From the NCBI GenBank assembly GCA_019636015.1, contig JAHBYJ010000001.1, positions 1,550,001 to 1,614,000 on the forward strand: DNA of 64,000 bases, in the 5' to 3' direction. This document shows, in pieces, positions 17,458-26,558 of the stretch. Every line of letters starts with the position of its first letter. The stretch's first letter is position 1. The stretch comes from Parvibaculaceae bacterium (lineage in GTDB: Bacteria; Pseudomonadota; Alphaproteobacteria; Parvibaculales; Parvibaculaceae). The notes under the pieces were generated by a model. It was not told the origin of the DNA and did not search any database. It was given only the letters and a program-made list of their open reading frames with translations. The position numbers were made by a program, and so were the translations under genes.

Positions 17458-18618
17458 TCAGCGCGTTTCCGTCTCGCCGGTTGCACCGCTCGCGGCCGTC
17501 ACATCCGCCGCACCGGGCCGCAGTTCGATGCGAACCGGCATGCCTTCGATCAGCAGGGGCAGGTTCGGACCCGTCAGCGCCATGTCGCCATCTTTCAACC
17601 CCTCGAGCACTTCGACTCGCGTGGCATCGATCTGGCGCACGGTGACATTGACGCGTTTCGCCTTGCCCTCGTCGGCGACGAAGACATAGCGCGCGGCCTC
17701 GGTGCCGAGCAGTGCCGTGCGCGGCAGGGTCAGCACGTGGCGCGGCCGGGGATGCACCTCCACCCGCACGAAGAGGCCTGGCTTCACGGCATAATCTTCA
17801 TTGCGGATCGGCAGACGAATTTCGACGGAGCGCGTCACATGGTCCACGCGGTCGTTGATGATAGCCACATAGGATTCATAGGACCGGTCGATGCTGTCCA
17901 CATAGATCGTTGCTTTGGTGCCGACCTCGAATTTCGAGAGATAGATTTCCGGCACGTTCACGATCGCGGCAACGATGTCGATCTTCATGATTTCGAGAAC
18001 GCCGCCCGGCCCGCCCATGCCACCCATGCGGGTCGCCATGAACTTTCCTTCGTCAACGTCGCGCGCCGTGATGACGCCATCGAAGGGCGCCGTGACAATG
18101 CAGTCGTCGAGCATCTGCTGCGCCGATGCGAGCTGCGCCTTCGCCATGCCGAGTTTCGCATTGGCGGCATCGCGCCCGCGCCGCGCATCGTCGAGATTGC
18201 CGCTGGAGACGAAGCCCTTCTCGTGCAGTTCCGACGAGCGGTTGAAGACTTTCTGCGCATTGCGCACATCGGCCTCGGCGAGCTTCACCTGGTTTTCGAG
18301 TTCCGCGACCTTGAGCCGCCATTCCGCATCGCGCGTGCGGAAGAGCGGTTGGCCTTCCTTCACGCGGTCGCCCACACGCACGAAGATTTCCTCGATGATG
18401 CCGTCGACCCGGGGCCCGAGCGCCGTCGTCTTGTGGGCGGCGATCGTCCCGGTGCCCGTCACGGGCTCGGCGAGTTCCACTGCCCGCGCGGCTTCCGCGA
18501 AGACGGCAATCGCGTCCTTGCCCGTTTCCGCGACATCCTCGGGCGCATCCTCGCCGCAAGCGGCAAGGGCGAGCGCCATCATGGCCAGGACGGGAAACCG
18601 CACGATCCGGAGAAACAT
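17458..18618 (-). CDS. RND efflux periplasmic adaptor, lipoprotein (MFP family)
   Basis: 386 residues. The lipoprotein signal ends ALALAACGED, with Cys21 as the acylated residue. The barrel-sandwich/lipoyl half-motifs (GTGTIAAHKTTALGPRVDG and IVTAPFDGVITARDV) flank a coiled-coil hairpin (~105-155), followed by beta-barrel and membrane-proximal domains. It bridges the RND pump to an outer-membrane channel. First gene of the two-gene operon, divergent from a MarR-family gene 104 bases away that probably controls it. Confidence 0.92.
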   Translation of the reverse strand: MFLRIVRFPVLAMMALALAACGEDAPEDVAETGKDAIAVFAEAARAVELAEPVTGTGTIAAHKTTALGPRVDGIIEEIFVRVGDRVKEGQPLFRTRDAEWRLKVAELENQVKLAEADVRNAQKVFNRSSELHEKGFVSSGNLDDARRGRDAANAKLGMAKAQLASAQQMLDDCIVTAPFDGVITARDVDEGKFMATRMGGMGGPGGVLEIMKIDIVAAIVNVPEIYLSKFEVGTKATIYVDSIDRSYESYVAIINDRVDHVTRSVEIRLPIRNEDYAVKPGLFVRVEVHPRPRHVLTLPRTALLGTEAARYVFVADEGKAKRVNVTVRQIDATRVEVLEGLKDGDMALTGPNLPLLIEGMPVRIELRPGAADVTAASGATGETETR

Positions 18619-18666
18619 TGTCTTGAACCTCGCCTCGACCCCGGTCAGCCGGGGAGAACTTGTACC

Positions 18667-18694
18667 TTGTTATAGTATCCACGGTTACGATATA
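18667..18694 (+). promoter_or_regulatory. Probable marR promoter with embedded near-palindromic operator
   Basis: TTGTTA (18667-18672) and GATATA (18689-18694) are spaced 16 bases apart, a plausible sigma-70 promoter for the MarR gene. Inside the spacer lies GTATCCACGGTTAC (18675-18688), palindromic except at one position pair, a likely MarR-dimer site that would also cover the divergent efflux promoter. Confidence 0.4.
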
Positions 18695-18722
18695 GAGGAA
18701 GCGGATTCACGAGAGGCCTTTC

Positions 18723-19202
18723 ATGAGTGCCGGCAAGGCAAAAATCGAGCCCGATCAGGAGTTCGGCTGGTTGCAGCGCGATGTCTACCGGCTCTTCCAG
18801 CGCGCCTGGGACCGGCAATTGCAGGCTTCCGGTACCGGAATAACCGTGCCCCAGTCTCGGGTTCTCGCCGAGCTCCGCCAGAATGACGGCCTGACCCAGA
18901 CCGAGCTGGCCGATCTCGTGATGATGGAAAAGGCGCCGCTCGGCCGCGTCATCGACCGGATGGAAGAACAGGGGCTCGTCACCCGCCGTGCCGACCCGGC
19001 CGACCGCCGCGTCCGGCGCGTCCATCTGACCGACGCGCTCGACCGCCTTTACGATCCTCTCTGGGAAGCCGCCTTCTCCATGTTCGGCACTGCCCTCAAG
19101 GACTTTACGCCCGAGGAATACGCCACGCTGGTTGCCTTGCTCCAGCGCATCAAGGCCAACCTCGAAGCGGCAGACAGGCAAGGCGACGCCCCATCGCTCT
19201 GA
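18723..19202 (+). CDS. MarR-family transcriptional regulator
   Basis: 159 residues. The winged-helix core is clear: GITVPQSRVLAELRQNDGLTQTELADLVMMEKAPLGRVIDRMEEQGLV, then the DR-rich wing RRADPADRRVRRVHLT. MarR dimers usually repress a divergent efflux operon and release DNA on binding a phenolic or drug ligand. The RND operon opposite is the obvious target. No cysteine cluster that would point to redox sensing is visible. Confidence 0.9.
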   Translation: MSAGKAKIEPDQEFGWLQRDVYRLFQRAWDRQLQASGTGITVPQSRVLAELRQNDGLTQTELADLVMMEKAPLGRVIDRMEEQGLVTRRADPADRRVRRVHLTDALDRLYDPLWEAAFSMFGTALKDFTPEEYATLVALLQRIKANLEAADRQGDAPSL

Positions 19203-19240
19203 AGCTTGAGCGTCGTCCGCGGATCGGCCTAGCATGTTCA

Positions 19241-20512
19241 ATGCGCAAGCTTGTCCTTTTGATTCTGGCTGCATTGCTGGCGATGGCGCTTTGGGCCGCA
19301 CTCGTTTTCACAAGTGCGCTCGTCGGCTGGTGGCGCGCCGATCCCGGCCCTCGCGAGGACGTGGCGGCATTCTTCTCGACATCGGTTGAGGCAATAGACG
19401 CGGCGGAGCAGGGGGCAGTGGCCTTCGTTCTGATCGAAAAGGGCGATGTCTTCGGTGAGCATTATGTTTCCGCCGGCGAGCCCGTCACGCGCGACACGCT
19501 GTTCCAGCTTGCCTCGCTCAGCAAATGGGCGACGGCACTCGGCGTGATGAAATTGGCCGCGGACGGAAAGCTCGATCTCGATGCACCCGTATCGCGCTAT
19601 CTGACGCGCTGGCAGCTTCCCGAAAGCGAACTTGGAACGGAGGGCGTCACCGCGCGGCGGCTACTGTCTCATACGGCCGGCCTGACGGACGGCCTTGGCT
19701 ATCTAGGCTTCGAGCCGGGCACGCCCGTTCAGACGCTCGAGGCATCGCTGACGGAAGCGGCAGACCCCATGCCCGGCGCCGACGGGCGGACCCGCGTTGG
19801 CCTCTCGCCCGGCGGCGCCTGGAGCTACTCGGGCGGCGGCTATGCGCTGCTCGAACTTCTGATTGAGGAAATCTCGGGCGAGCCCTTCGACACTTATATG
19901 AAGCGCGAAGTCTTCGAGCCTCTCGGCATGGCGCGTGCGACCTTCGATCTGGCGGAAGCAGAGAGAGCGGGACTCGCCCCCTGCTTCGACGCGGATGGCG
20001 CGCCTTGCACCTATCGCCGCTTCGCCGCGCCCGCCGCCGCATCGCTCCATGCAAGCGCCGCCGACATCGCCCGCTTCCTTGAAGCCCGGGTTGAAGGCGG
20101 AGACCGGGGCCTCCTGCCGCCCGATCTCGCCGCCGCCATGTTTGCGCCCCACGCCTCGCAATTCGGTCTGCCGATCTGGGGCCTCGGCGTCATGCTCTAT
20201 GCCGAAGCGCCCGGTGGCGGCTTCATTATCGGCCATGACGGTATGAACTTCTCCGCAATCGAAACCACGGCCCGCCTCGACCCGGCGACAGGGGATGGCA
20301 TCATCGTGCTCGCGACCGGCAATCCGGGCCTCGCCGCAACGCTGGGCGGCGAGTGGGTCTATTGGCATTCGGGCCGTGTCGACATACGGGCGCTTGACGG
20401 CATGCTTCCCCTCGTGGGTTTCGCGCTGCTAGTGGGCTGGGCCGTTATCATCGGCATGGCCGTTTTTGCGGTCCGGCGGATGAACCGATCCGAAGCCCCC
20501 GCACGGTCGTAA
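19241..20512 (+). CDS. Serine hydrolase, class C beta-lactamase / penicillin-binding-protein-like, membrane anchored
   Basis: 423 residues. An N-terminal TM (~3-30) anchors a periplasmic domain, and a second TM lies at ~388-412. The catalytic SxxK is Ser92-Leu-Ser-Lys95 and the YxN-equivalent is Tyr196-Ser-Gly. The KTG-equivalent appears as GHDGMN. Such proteins are D-aminopeptidases, esterases or peptidoglycan hydrolases rather than true beta-lactamases; substrate unknown. Starts 38 bases after the MarR stop, possibly in the same transcript. Confidence 0.85.
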   Translation: MRKLVLLILAALLAMALWAALVFTSALVGWWRADPGPREDVAAFFSTSVEAIDAAEQGAVAFVLIEKGDVFGEHYVSAGEPVTRDTLFQLASLSKWATALGVMKLAADGKLDLDAPVSRYLTRWQLPESELGTEGVTARRLLSHTAGLTDGLGYLGFEPGTPVQTLEASLTEAADPMPGADGRTRVGLSPGGAWSYSGGGYALLELLIEEISGEPFDTYMKREVFEPLGMARATFDLAEAERAGLAPCFDADGAPCTYRRFAAPAAASLHASAADIARFLEARVEGGDRGLLPPDLAAAMFAPHASQFGLPIWGLGVMLYAEAPGGGFIIGHDGMNFSAIETTARLDPATGDGIIVLATGNPGLAATLGGEWVYWHSGRVDIRALDGMLPLVGFALLVGWAVIIGMAVFAVRRMNRSEAPARS

Positions 20513-20710
20513 TCCAGGCTGAAATATCGCCCCGCAGCGCGGATTCGCCCCCGCGGTGCCGCCACATCCCAAGCCGACGCGGCGTCAAATGGGAAGGGCT
20601 TTTCATATGCCCTCAATGCGGGGAGAATGCGCGCCAAACAACGTGCCCGGGCCGCCGATGCACCCGAGAAACGCATGACTTACGCCCATAGAGGCATCAA
20701 GGGAGACATC

Positions 20711-21838
20711 ATGAATTTCGATTTTTCCGACGACCAGAAAATGCTGAAGGAGCAGGTGCGCAAGTTCCTCTCGGACAAGTGCCCGATGACGGTGACGCGC
20801 CGCGTGCTCGAAAAGGAAGAGGCCTATGCCGAGGAGGTCTGGAAGGGCCTTGTAGAGATGGGTCTCACCGGCACCGCGATCCCCGAGGAATTCGGCGGTC
20901 TCGGCCTCGGCGCGCTCGAGCTCTGCGTGATCGCGGAAGAACTCGGCCGCTCCGCCGCGCCCGTTCCCTTCTCCTCCTCGATCTATCTCGCCGCCGAAGC
21001 GATCAAGCTTTTCGGCACGCAGAAGCAGAAGGAAACCTGGCTGCCGAAACTCGCTGCTGGGGAAATCATCGGCACGGTCGCCATCTCCGAAGGCCTTCAT
21101 GCGGCCCATCCGCGCAACATCGAAGCGAAGTTCGCGGGCGGCAAGGTGAATGGCGTGAAGCAGCCGGTCGCCGATGGCGGTGTCGCCTCCGTCGCTGTGG
21201 TTGCAGTCAATACGGGCGGCTCGGGCGAGCAGGCGATTTCGCTCGCGATCGTCGACCTCAAGGCCGGTGGCGTCTCCGCCGAGCCCGTCCGCACCATCGA
21301 CCCCTCGCGCCAGCAGGTCACGCTGACGCTGAAGGATGCACCCGCCGAGATTCTCGGGGACAAGCAGGGCGAGGGCTGGTCGCAGCTGTCGCGCGTGCTG
21401 GACGGCGCGGCCGTGCTCTTCGCCTTCGAACAGGTGGGCGGCACCGAAGCCGCGCTCGACATGGCGCGCGATTATGCGCTTGAGCGTTACGCCTTCGGCC
21501 GTCAGATCGGTTCCTACCAGGCAATCAAGCACAAGCTCGCCGACATGTATGTGAAGAAGGAACTGGCGAAGTCGAACGCCTATTTCGGCGCCATGATGCT
21601 GAACGACGAAGGTTCGGAACTTACCGAAGCCGCCGCTGCCTCTCGCATCGCCGGCTCCGATGCCTATGTCTTTGCCGCGCAGGAAAACATCCAGACGCAC
21701 GGCGGCATCGGCTACACATGGGAATCCGACTGCCAGTTCCATTATCGCCGCGCGAAACTCCTCGCCCTCACGATCGGCGCGCCGATCCAGTGGAAGGAAA
21801 AACTCGTCTCGCGCCTTGAAGCGAAGAACGCGGCATAA
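20711..21838 (+). CDS. Acyl-CoA dehydrogenase
   Basis: 375 residues from ATG 20711 (MNFDFSDDQKMLKEQVRKFL), preceded by AGGGAGA at good spacing. Normal ACAD layout: N-terminal helices with GLTGTAIPEEFGGLGLGALE, a middle beta domain, and a C-terminal helical FAD domain with YAFGRQIGSYQAIKHKLADM and the closing QTHGGIGYTWE. It forms the alpha,beta-double bond of an acyl-CoA and passes electrons to ETF. Paired 24 bases upstream of a second ACAD, as in heterotetrameric alpha2beta2 ACADs for bulky (steroid or branched) substrates; whether they associate is inference. Confidence 0.92.
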   Translation: MNFDFSDDQKMLKEQVRKFLSDKCPMTVTRRVLEKEEAYAEEVWKGLVEMGLTGTAIPEEFGGLGLGALELCVIAEELGRSAAPVPFSSSIYLAAEAIKLFGTQKQKETWLPKLAAGEIIGTVAISEGLHAAHPRNIEAKFAGGKVNGVKQPVADGGVASVAVVAVNTGGSGEQAISLAIVDLKAGGVSAEPVRTIDPSRQQVTLTLKDAPAEILGDKQGEGWSQLSRVLDGAAVLFAFEQVGGTEAALDMARDYALERYAFGRQIGSYQAIKHKLADMYVKKELAKSNAYFGAMMLNDEGSELTEAAAASRIAGSDAYVFAAQENIQTHGGIGYTWESDCQFHYRRAKLLALTIGAPIQWKEKLVSRLEAKNAA

Positions 21839-21862
21839 TCAGGACATTCGGGAGAAACGAAA

Positions 21863-23092
21863 ATGGATTTCAACGATACACCGGAAGAAGCCGCATACCG
21901 CAAGCAGGTGCGCGCGTGGCTCGACAAGAATGCAACCCGCAAGGCCGACGCGAAGGGTATGGAGCTGCCGCGCGACCTGAAGGAACTGATCGCCCAGTCC
22001 AAGGCCTGGCAGGCGAAGAAGGCCGATGCCGGCTATGCCTGCATCACCTGGCCGAAAGAATGGGGCGGCGGTGGCGGCACCACCATCCAGAACGTGATCT
22101 ACGGCCAGGAAGAAGCGAACTATCTCGTGCCCGGCGGTATCTTCGCCATCGGCCTCGGCATGTGCATCCCGACCGTCATGGCCTGGGGCCCGGAAGAAGC
22201 GAAGAAGCGCTTCGTCGGTCCCGCCGTGCGCGGCGACGAGATCTGGTGCCAGCTCTTCTCCGAACCCGCCGGCGGCTCGGACGTCGCGGGCCTGCGCACC
22301 AAGGCGGAGAAGGATGGCGATGAATGGGTCATCAACGGCCAGAAGGTCTGGACCTCGGGCGCCCATTTCTGCGACTACGGCATTCTGCTGACGCGGACCG
22401 ACCCCAATGTGCCGAAGCACAAGGGCCTCACCATGTTCTGGATCGACATGAAGGACCCGGCGGTGGAAGTGCGTCCGATCAAGCAGATGTCGGGCGGTGC
22501 TGAATTCAACGAAGTCTTCTTCACCAATCTCCGCGTGAAGGACAGCCAACGTCTCGGCAACCCGGGCGATGGCTGGAAAGTCGCGCTCACCACGCTGATG
22601 AACGAGCGTCTCGCGGTCGGCGGCAGCCAGGGCAACGCCGATACGGACGATCTCATCGAACTCGCGCGCGACGTGACGATAGCGGGCGAACCGGCGATCC
22701 GTCATGGCGGCGTGCGCGAGCGCATCGCCGACTGGTATGTGCAGGCGCAGGGGCTGAAGTTCACGAAGTTCCGCACGCTCACCGCGCTTTCGAAGGGCGA
22801 GACGCCCGGGCCTGAAAGCTCGATCTCCAAGATCGTCGCCGCGAAGAAGATGCAGGATCTCGGTTCCTTCGGCATGGACCTGCAGGACATGGGCGGCGTC
22901 ATCCGCGACCGCAAGCTCTCGCCGGCCGATGGCGCCTATACCGAGCAGTGGATCGGCGCAGCCGGCTACCGCATCGCGGGCGGCACGGACGAAATCCTCC
23001 GCAACATCGTCGCCGAGCGCGTGCTCGGCCTTCCGGGCGATGTCCGCGTGGACAAGGACCTGCCGTTCAATCAGGCGCCCAAGGGAAAATAA
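21863..23092 (+). CDS. Acyl-CoA dehydrogenase
   Basis: 409 residues, longer than its partner. FAD/substrate motifs: WCQLFSEPAGGSDVAGLRTKA, VWTSGAHFCDYGILLTRT, and the C-terminal GAAGYRIAGGTDEILRNIVAERVLGLP. This end is the common R-x-x-GGTxE segment in ACADs of lipid and aromatic side-chain catabolism. Cytosolic, coupled to the preceding ACAD, and closed by a strong terminator. Confidence 0.93.
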   Translation: MDFNDTPEEAAYRKQVRAWLDKNATRKADAKGMELPRDLKELIAQSKAWQAKKADAGYACITWPKEWGGGGGTTIQNVIYGQEEANYLVPGGIFAIGLGMCIPTVMAWGPEEAKKRFVGPAVRGDEIWCQLFSEPAGGSDVAGLRTKAEKDGDEWVINGQKVWTSGAHFCDYGILLTRTDPNVPKHKGLTMFWIDMKDPAVEVRPIKQMSGGAEFNEVFFTNLRVKDSQRLGNPGDGWKVALTTLMNERLAVGGSQGNADTDDLIELARDVTIAGEPAIRHGGVRERIADWYVQAQGLKFTKFRTLTALSKGETPGPESSISKIVAAKKMQDLGSFGMDLQDMGGVIRDRKLSPADGAYTEQWIGAAGYRIAGGTDEILRNIVAERVLGLPGDVRVDKDLPFNQAPKGK

Positions 23093-23129
23093 AGAAGGGC
23101 GGGTAAGACTTTCCTGCGAACGAAAGGCG

Positions 23130-23160
23130 AAAGGCCGGATCATCCGATCCGGCCTTTTCA
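23130..23160 (+). terminator. Rho-independent terminator of the acyl-CoA dehydrogenase pair
   Basis: Perfect 11-bp stem AAAGGCCGGAT / ATCCGGCCTTT with a 6-base loop and TTTCATTT behind it. It may act bidirectionally because a convergent GST gene ends at 23179. Confidence 0.85.
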
Positions 23161-23178
23161 TTTAGCGCTGAAGGTTTC

Positions 23179-23838
23179 TCACTCCGCCGCTTCGGCCTTC
23201 GCGGCTTCCGCATAGAGCGCCATGTGGTCGGCAAGAGCTTTCTGGAACGCAGGTCGCGCTTCCGCGCGCTTCACATATGCGGCGAGCGGCGGAAAACGCG
23301 CCAGAATGTCAGTGTGCCGCAAGTCGCGCAGCACCGTTACCATCATGAGATCGCCCGCCGTGAAGCGCTCTTCCAGCCATTCGCGGCCCTCGAGCCTCGC
23401 TGATAGCTGTCCCAGGCGCCGCAAGAGGAATTCATCGGCGCTGGGGCGCCGGAGCTTTGCCCACTCCTCCTGCGCGTAGAAGAAGTCGAGCGCTGTCACT
23501 TGATCGACCGCGGGCTGGACCGACGTCACAGCCGCAAATACCCACTGAAGGGTGCGCGCGCGGCCCTGCGCGTCGCGCGGCATCAGCGTGTCTGATTTCT
23601 CCGCTACATGAAGCAGTATCGCGCCAGATTCGCACATCGCGAGCCCATCTTCTTCATAAGCAGGCACTTGTCCGAAAATCTGCCGCGCGCGATAGGCATC
23701 CCCGTTCTGATCTTCCGGTGTAAGCACCTCTTCCTCGTAAGGAAGCCCCGCTTCCTCCAGAGCCCAGCGGACCCTGAATTCCTTTACCGAGCCGCGTGCG
23801 AACGGCGGCACCCATTTCAGAACGCTGAATCGGATCAT
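23179..23838 (-). CDS. Glutathione S-transferase family protein
   Basis: 219 residues with an N-terminal thioredoxin-like domain (VRWALEEAGLPYEEEVLTPED, then FGQVPAYEEDGLAMCESGAILLHV, the G-site cis-Pro and ES pair) and a helical C-terminal domain (FTAGDLMMVTVLRDL). The N-terminal WVPPFARGSVKEFRV places a Ser/Arg near the usual catalytic position. Likely conjugates or reduces electrophiles with glutathione. Precedes or follows DUF899 gene on the same strand with a 29-base gap. Confidence 0.85.
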   Translation of the reverse strand: MIRFSVLKWVPPFARGSVKEFRVRWALEEAGLPYEEEVLTPEDQNGDAYRARQIFGQVPAYEEDGLAMCESGAILLHVAEKSDTLMPRDAQGRARTLQWVFAAVTSVQPAVDQVTALDFFYAQEEWAKLRRPSADEFLLRRLGQLSARLEGREWLEERFTAGDLMMVTVLRDLRHTDILARFPPLAAYVKRAEARPAFQKALADHMALYAEAAKAEAAE

Positions 23839-23867
23839 CTCGTCACCATTTCCTGTGTCTCTGGGAG

Positions 23868-24656
23868 TTATTTGTGCGCCGCGCAGCCGCAGGCGCTCGC
23901 GTGATAGCGTCCGTCGGGGCCGACCGAGCCGCCCTGACCGTAGAGATTGTTCGGCCTTGCCCAGTCGGCAAGCGTGCCGTGGATGGGTTCGACGCGGCCT
24001 TTCGGCGTCGAGTCGATATATTGATAGATGCCGAGGAAGCGCTCGCCGCCCCGCCCGGAGGCGGAATAGGTGTGGAAGATGCGGCCCGCTTCGTCCTTGT
24101 AGAAGACATCGTTGCCGGATGAATCTTCCATGCCGGGCGGCACCTGGCCGCCATTGCGGAATCGCGCGCGGCCTGCCGCAATGTCTTCCGGCCGGAACGA
24201 GACTCCGAAGTCATAGCCGAAATCCGAACCGAAGGAAGATACCCAGCGGAACTTCCAGTTCATCCGCTGACGGACGGCCTCGATTTCATCCAGCGGCGCC
24301 CGCGCCACCACCACATAGGAGATGTCGTTTGCCGCAAGATGCTCGATCAGGCCGGCCACGTGATCGACCTCGAGCGAACAGCCGACGCATTGCGTGGTCT
24401 GGCCGGGGCTCAGCATGAAATGCTTGATGAAAAGCTGGCTTTTTCCGCCGAAGAGATCGGAAAGCGTCTCCTCGCCTTCAGGTGTCTTGAAGCAATAGTC
24501 CTTCGTCACTTCCATCCAGGGGAGGCGGCGGCGCTCTTCGGCGATTTCGTCCTGAAGCCGCATCAACTCCTTTTCCTTCCGGAGAAGTGCCGCGCGTGCC
24601 TCGTCGATGTCTGCCGCTGAAACCGGGGAGGGGCGCATCTCGGCGGAAAGGCTCAT
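23868..24656 (-). CDS. DUF899 family thioredoxin-like protein
   Basis: 262 residues from ATG 24656, with AGGAG 8 bases upstream. DUF899 (AhpC/TSA-like fold) landmarks: LPWMEVTKDYCF, LSDLFGGKSQLFIKHFMLSP, the Cys pair in QCVGCSLEVDHVAGL, and WVSSFGSDFGYDFGVSF. The C-terminus has the family-typical VFYKDEAGRIFHTYSASGRGGERFLG. Function is undefined; a redox role is inferred from the fold and cysteines. Divergent from a MarR gene across a very distinctive operator. Confidence 0.88.
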   Translation of the reverse strand: MSLSAEMRPSPVSAADIDEARAALLRKEKELMRLQDEIAEERRRLPWMEVTKDYCFKTPEGEETLSDLFGGKSQLFIKHFMLSPGQTTQCVGCSLEVDHVAGLIEHLAANDISYVVVARAPLDEIEAVRQRMNWKFRWVSSFGSDFGYDFGVSFRPEDIAAGRARFRNGGQVPPGMEDSSGNDVFYKDEAGRIFHTYSASGRGGERFLGIYQYIDSTPKGRVEPIHGTLADWARPNNLYGQGGSVGPDGRYHASACGCAAHK

Positions 24657-24706
24657 GGGGGTACTCCTGTGCAGCTCGCCGCATTGAGGCCGCGACATCC
24701 CGCCGC

Positions 24707-24754
24707 TTGCGGATATGTTTTGATATCAATATAATATTATAAGTTTGATATCAA
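24707..24754 (+). promoter_or_regulatory. marR promoter with two identical 10-bp palindromes and a central palindrome
   Basis: TTGATATCAA occurs at 24720-24729 and again at 24745-24754 (25 bases apart). Between them is TATAATATTATA (24730-24741), itself a perfect palindrome. TTGCGG (24707-24712), a 17-base spacer and TATAAT (24730-24735) form a good sigma-70 promoter toward the MarR gene. The first palindrome fills the spacer, so a bound dimer would block RNA polymerase. Confidence 0.7.
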
Positions 24755-24767
24755 CAGAAAACCATCC

Positions 24768-25235
24768 GTGGATCGGACCATGTCGAAAAATCAGGCGAAA
24801 AATCAGACGTATCTGGCCGAAGCGACGATTCATATTCGCGATCATTGCCTCTGCCTGCATGCCCAGCGCGCGGCACGCGCGCTCGCCCGCCGCTTCGACG
24901 ATGCGCTGCGCCCCCATGGCATCACGAGCGGTCAGTTCTCGCTGCTCAATGTGTTGAACCGGCAGGAACCGGTGGCGATGGGCCCGGTGGCGAAGTTCCT
25001 CGCCATGGACCGCTCCACGCTGACGGCGAATCTGAAGCCTTTGGAGCGGCAGGGCCTCGTGTCGATCGAGATCGATCCCGAGGACAGGCGTAGCCGCAAA
25101 CTGCTGATCACCGCGGAGGGACGCAAGGTGCTGCGCGCCGCCGTCGGCGTCTGGAAGCGCGAGCATGCCGCGCTCGAAAGCGAGATCGGCGTCGATCCGG
25201 AACCGCTGCGAGCAGGGCTCCGCGCCATTGCGTGA
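24768..25235 (+). CDS. MarR-family transcriptional regulator
   Basis: 155 residues from ATG 24768; ATG 24780 is an alternative. The wHTH core reads ITSGQFSLLNVLNRQEPVAMGPVAKFLAMDRSTLTANLKPLERQGLVSIE and the wing DPEDRRSRKLLIT. Three cysteines lie before the core in RDHCLCLHAQR, which could permit redox sensing as in some DUF24/OhrR-type regulators; this is inference. It most likely represses itself and the divergent DUF899/GST pair through the palindromes upstream. Confidence 0.9.
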   Translation: MDRTMSKNQAKNQTYLAEATIHIRDHCLCLHAQRAARALARRFDDALRPHGITSGQFSLLNVLNRQEPVAMGPVAKFLAMDRSTLTANLKPLERQGLVSIEIDPEDRRSRKLLITAEGRKVLRAAVGVWKREHAALESEIGVDPEPLRAGLRAIA

Positions 25236-25255
25236 CTTTAGTTCCGGAGTCGTCG

Positions 25256-25822
25256 ATGCAGCCTCTTCGCTATTCAATCAACGTGACGCTCGACGGATGT
25301 TGCGATCACGAGGAGGGGATTCCCGACGAGGAACTGCATGTCCATGCGGCTGCGGACATTGCACGTGCCGATGTGCTCCTTTTCGGCCGCGTGATTTACG
25401 AGATGATGGAGGAGGCGTGGCGGCCGGTCGCCGAGACGGGCGAGCGGCCGGACTGGATGGACGAATGGGCGGTGCCCTTCGCGCGGGCGATCCACGCTGC
25501 GAGGAAATATGTCGTCTCCGATACGCTCCAGAAGGTTGATTGGAACGCAGAGCTCGTGCGCGGCGCCGACCTTGAGGCAACCGTCCGCCGCCTCAAGGCA
25601 GAGCCGGGCAGGGGGATATTGACAGGCGGCGTGACGCTCCCCCTCGCGCTTGCGAAGCTCGGGCTGATAGACGAATACCAGTTCATCGTTCATCCGCGGA
25701 TCGCGGGCCACGGGCCTTATCCTTTTGCAGGGCTCTCGAAAACGCTCGATCTGAAGCTCACGAGCCGCAAGGAATTCGCCTCCGGCGCGGTCGTGCTGAA
25801 CTACGAGCTTGCCGCGCGTTAG
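25256..25822 (+). CDS. Dihydrofolate-reductase-fold protein (RibD C-terminal-like)
   Basis: 188 residues from ATG 25256, with GGAG at 25245-25248. The sequence opens LRYSINVTLDGCCDHEEG, and FGRVIYEMMEEAW plus LTGGVTLPLALAKLGLIDEYQFIVHPRIAGHG follow; this is the RibD_C/DfrA-like reductase family common in bacteria. The NADPH-binding GG is at ~123. Substrate unknown; true folate role unlikely. Follows the MarR gene by 20 bases and may be in its operon. Confidence 0.83.
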   Translation: MQPLRYSINVTLDGCCDHEEGIPDEELHVHAAADIARADVLLFGRVIYEMMEEAWRPVAETGERPDWMDEWAVPFARAIHAARKYVVSDTLQKVDWNAELVRGADLEATVRRLKAEPGRGILTGGVTLPLALAKLGLIDEYQFIVHPRIAGHGPYPFAGLSKTLDLKLTSRKEFASGAVVLNYELAAR

Positions 25823-25856
25823 CGCGAACTAGACTGGCTTCATTGCGCGATCGTTG

Positions 25857-26558
25857 TCACGCATAGGCGATCCAGCCGCGCCAGGTAAAGCCCTGGTAGA
25901 ATTGCGTGACATTGGAAAAGCCTGCCGCTTCGAGGATCGCGGGGTCCGTGTCCGCCGGCAGCATGCCGGACATCTTGTCCACGGCCTCGCGTGCCTTCCC
26001 GGTATATTCGGGGTCGGCGCCCGAGGCGATGGCGAAGGCCATGTAGCGTGTCAGCCAGAGGTCGCGTTCCTTGTGCTCCTGCGGCAGCGAGGAATGCGCG
26101 ATCACGAAGGGAGCGCCGCGCTTCAGCCGCCGGTGAATTTCCCTTACCGTTGAAAGCCGTTCATCCGCATCGAGGAAATGCAGGGTGAGGAGGCACACCG
26201 CCGCATCGAACGGACCTTCGCTTGCATCCTCGATATAGCCCTCGCGCAATGTCGCGCGGTGAGCGTCGGGCCCCATCGTCCGCGCCGCAAGCTTGAGCAT
26301 TTCGGCAGCCGGGTCGATGCCCTCAAAGGTCCAGCCGGCATGAGCCTGCGCCAGTGCGGTCAACTCCAGTCCGCCGCCTGCGCCGAGCACCAGAACATGC
26401 GCATCCGCCGGCGCATGTTCGGCGAGCAGGATGCCGGTCATGCGATGAAGATCGGCAAGACCCGGCACGAAGCGGCGCGGCCCGTCGGTATAGCGCGCCA
26501 CCGCTTCCGGATCGGAAAAGGCCTGCCGGAACATGTCGCTTCTCGATTTATCCCGCAT
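25857..26558 (-). CDS. Class I SAM-dependent methyltransferase
   Basis: 233 residues from ATG 26558, which overlaps the end of the Rrf2 gene by 11 bases; ATG 26519-region starts inside are possible. Motif I reads HVLVLGAGGGLELTALA, motif II acidic EGIDPAAEML, and post-I FDAAVCLLTLHFLDADERL. The protein fits small-molecule or tRNA-like class I enzymes of the Methyltransf_25 kind. Its coupling to an Rrf2 regulator suggests a stress- or redox-responsive role. Confidence 0.82.
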   Translation of the reverse strand: MRDKSRSDMFRQAFSDPEAVARYTDGPRRFVPGLADLHRMTGILLAEHAPADAHVLVLGAGGGLELTALAQAHAGWTFEGIDPAAEMLKLAARTMGPDAHRATLREGYIEDASEGPFDAAVCLLTLHFLDADERLSTVREIHRRLKRGAPFVIAHSSLPQEHKERDLWLTRYMAFAIASGADPEYTGKAREAVDKMSGMLPADTDPAILEAAGFSNVTQFYQGFTWRGWIAYA

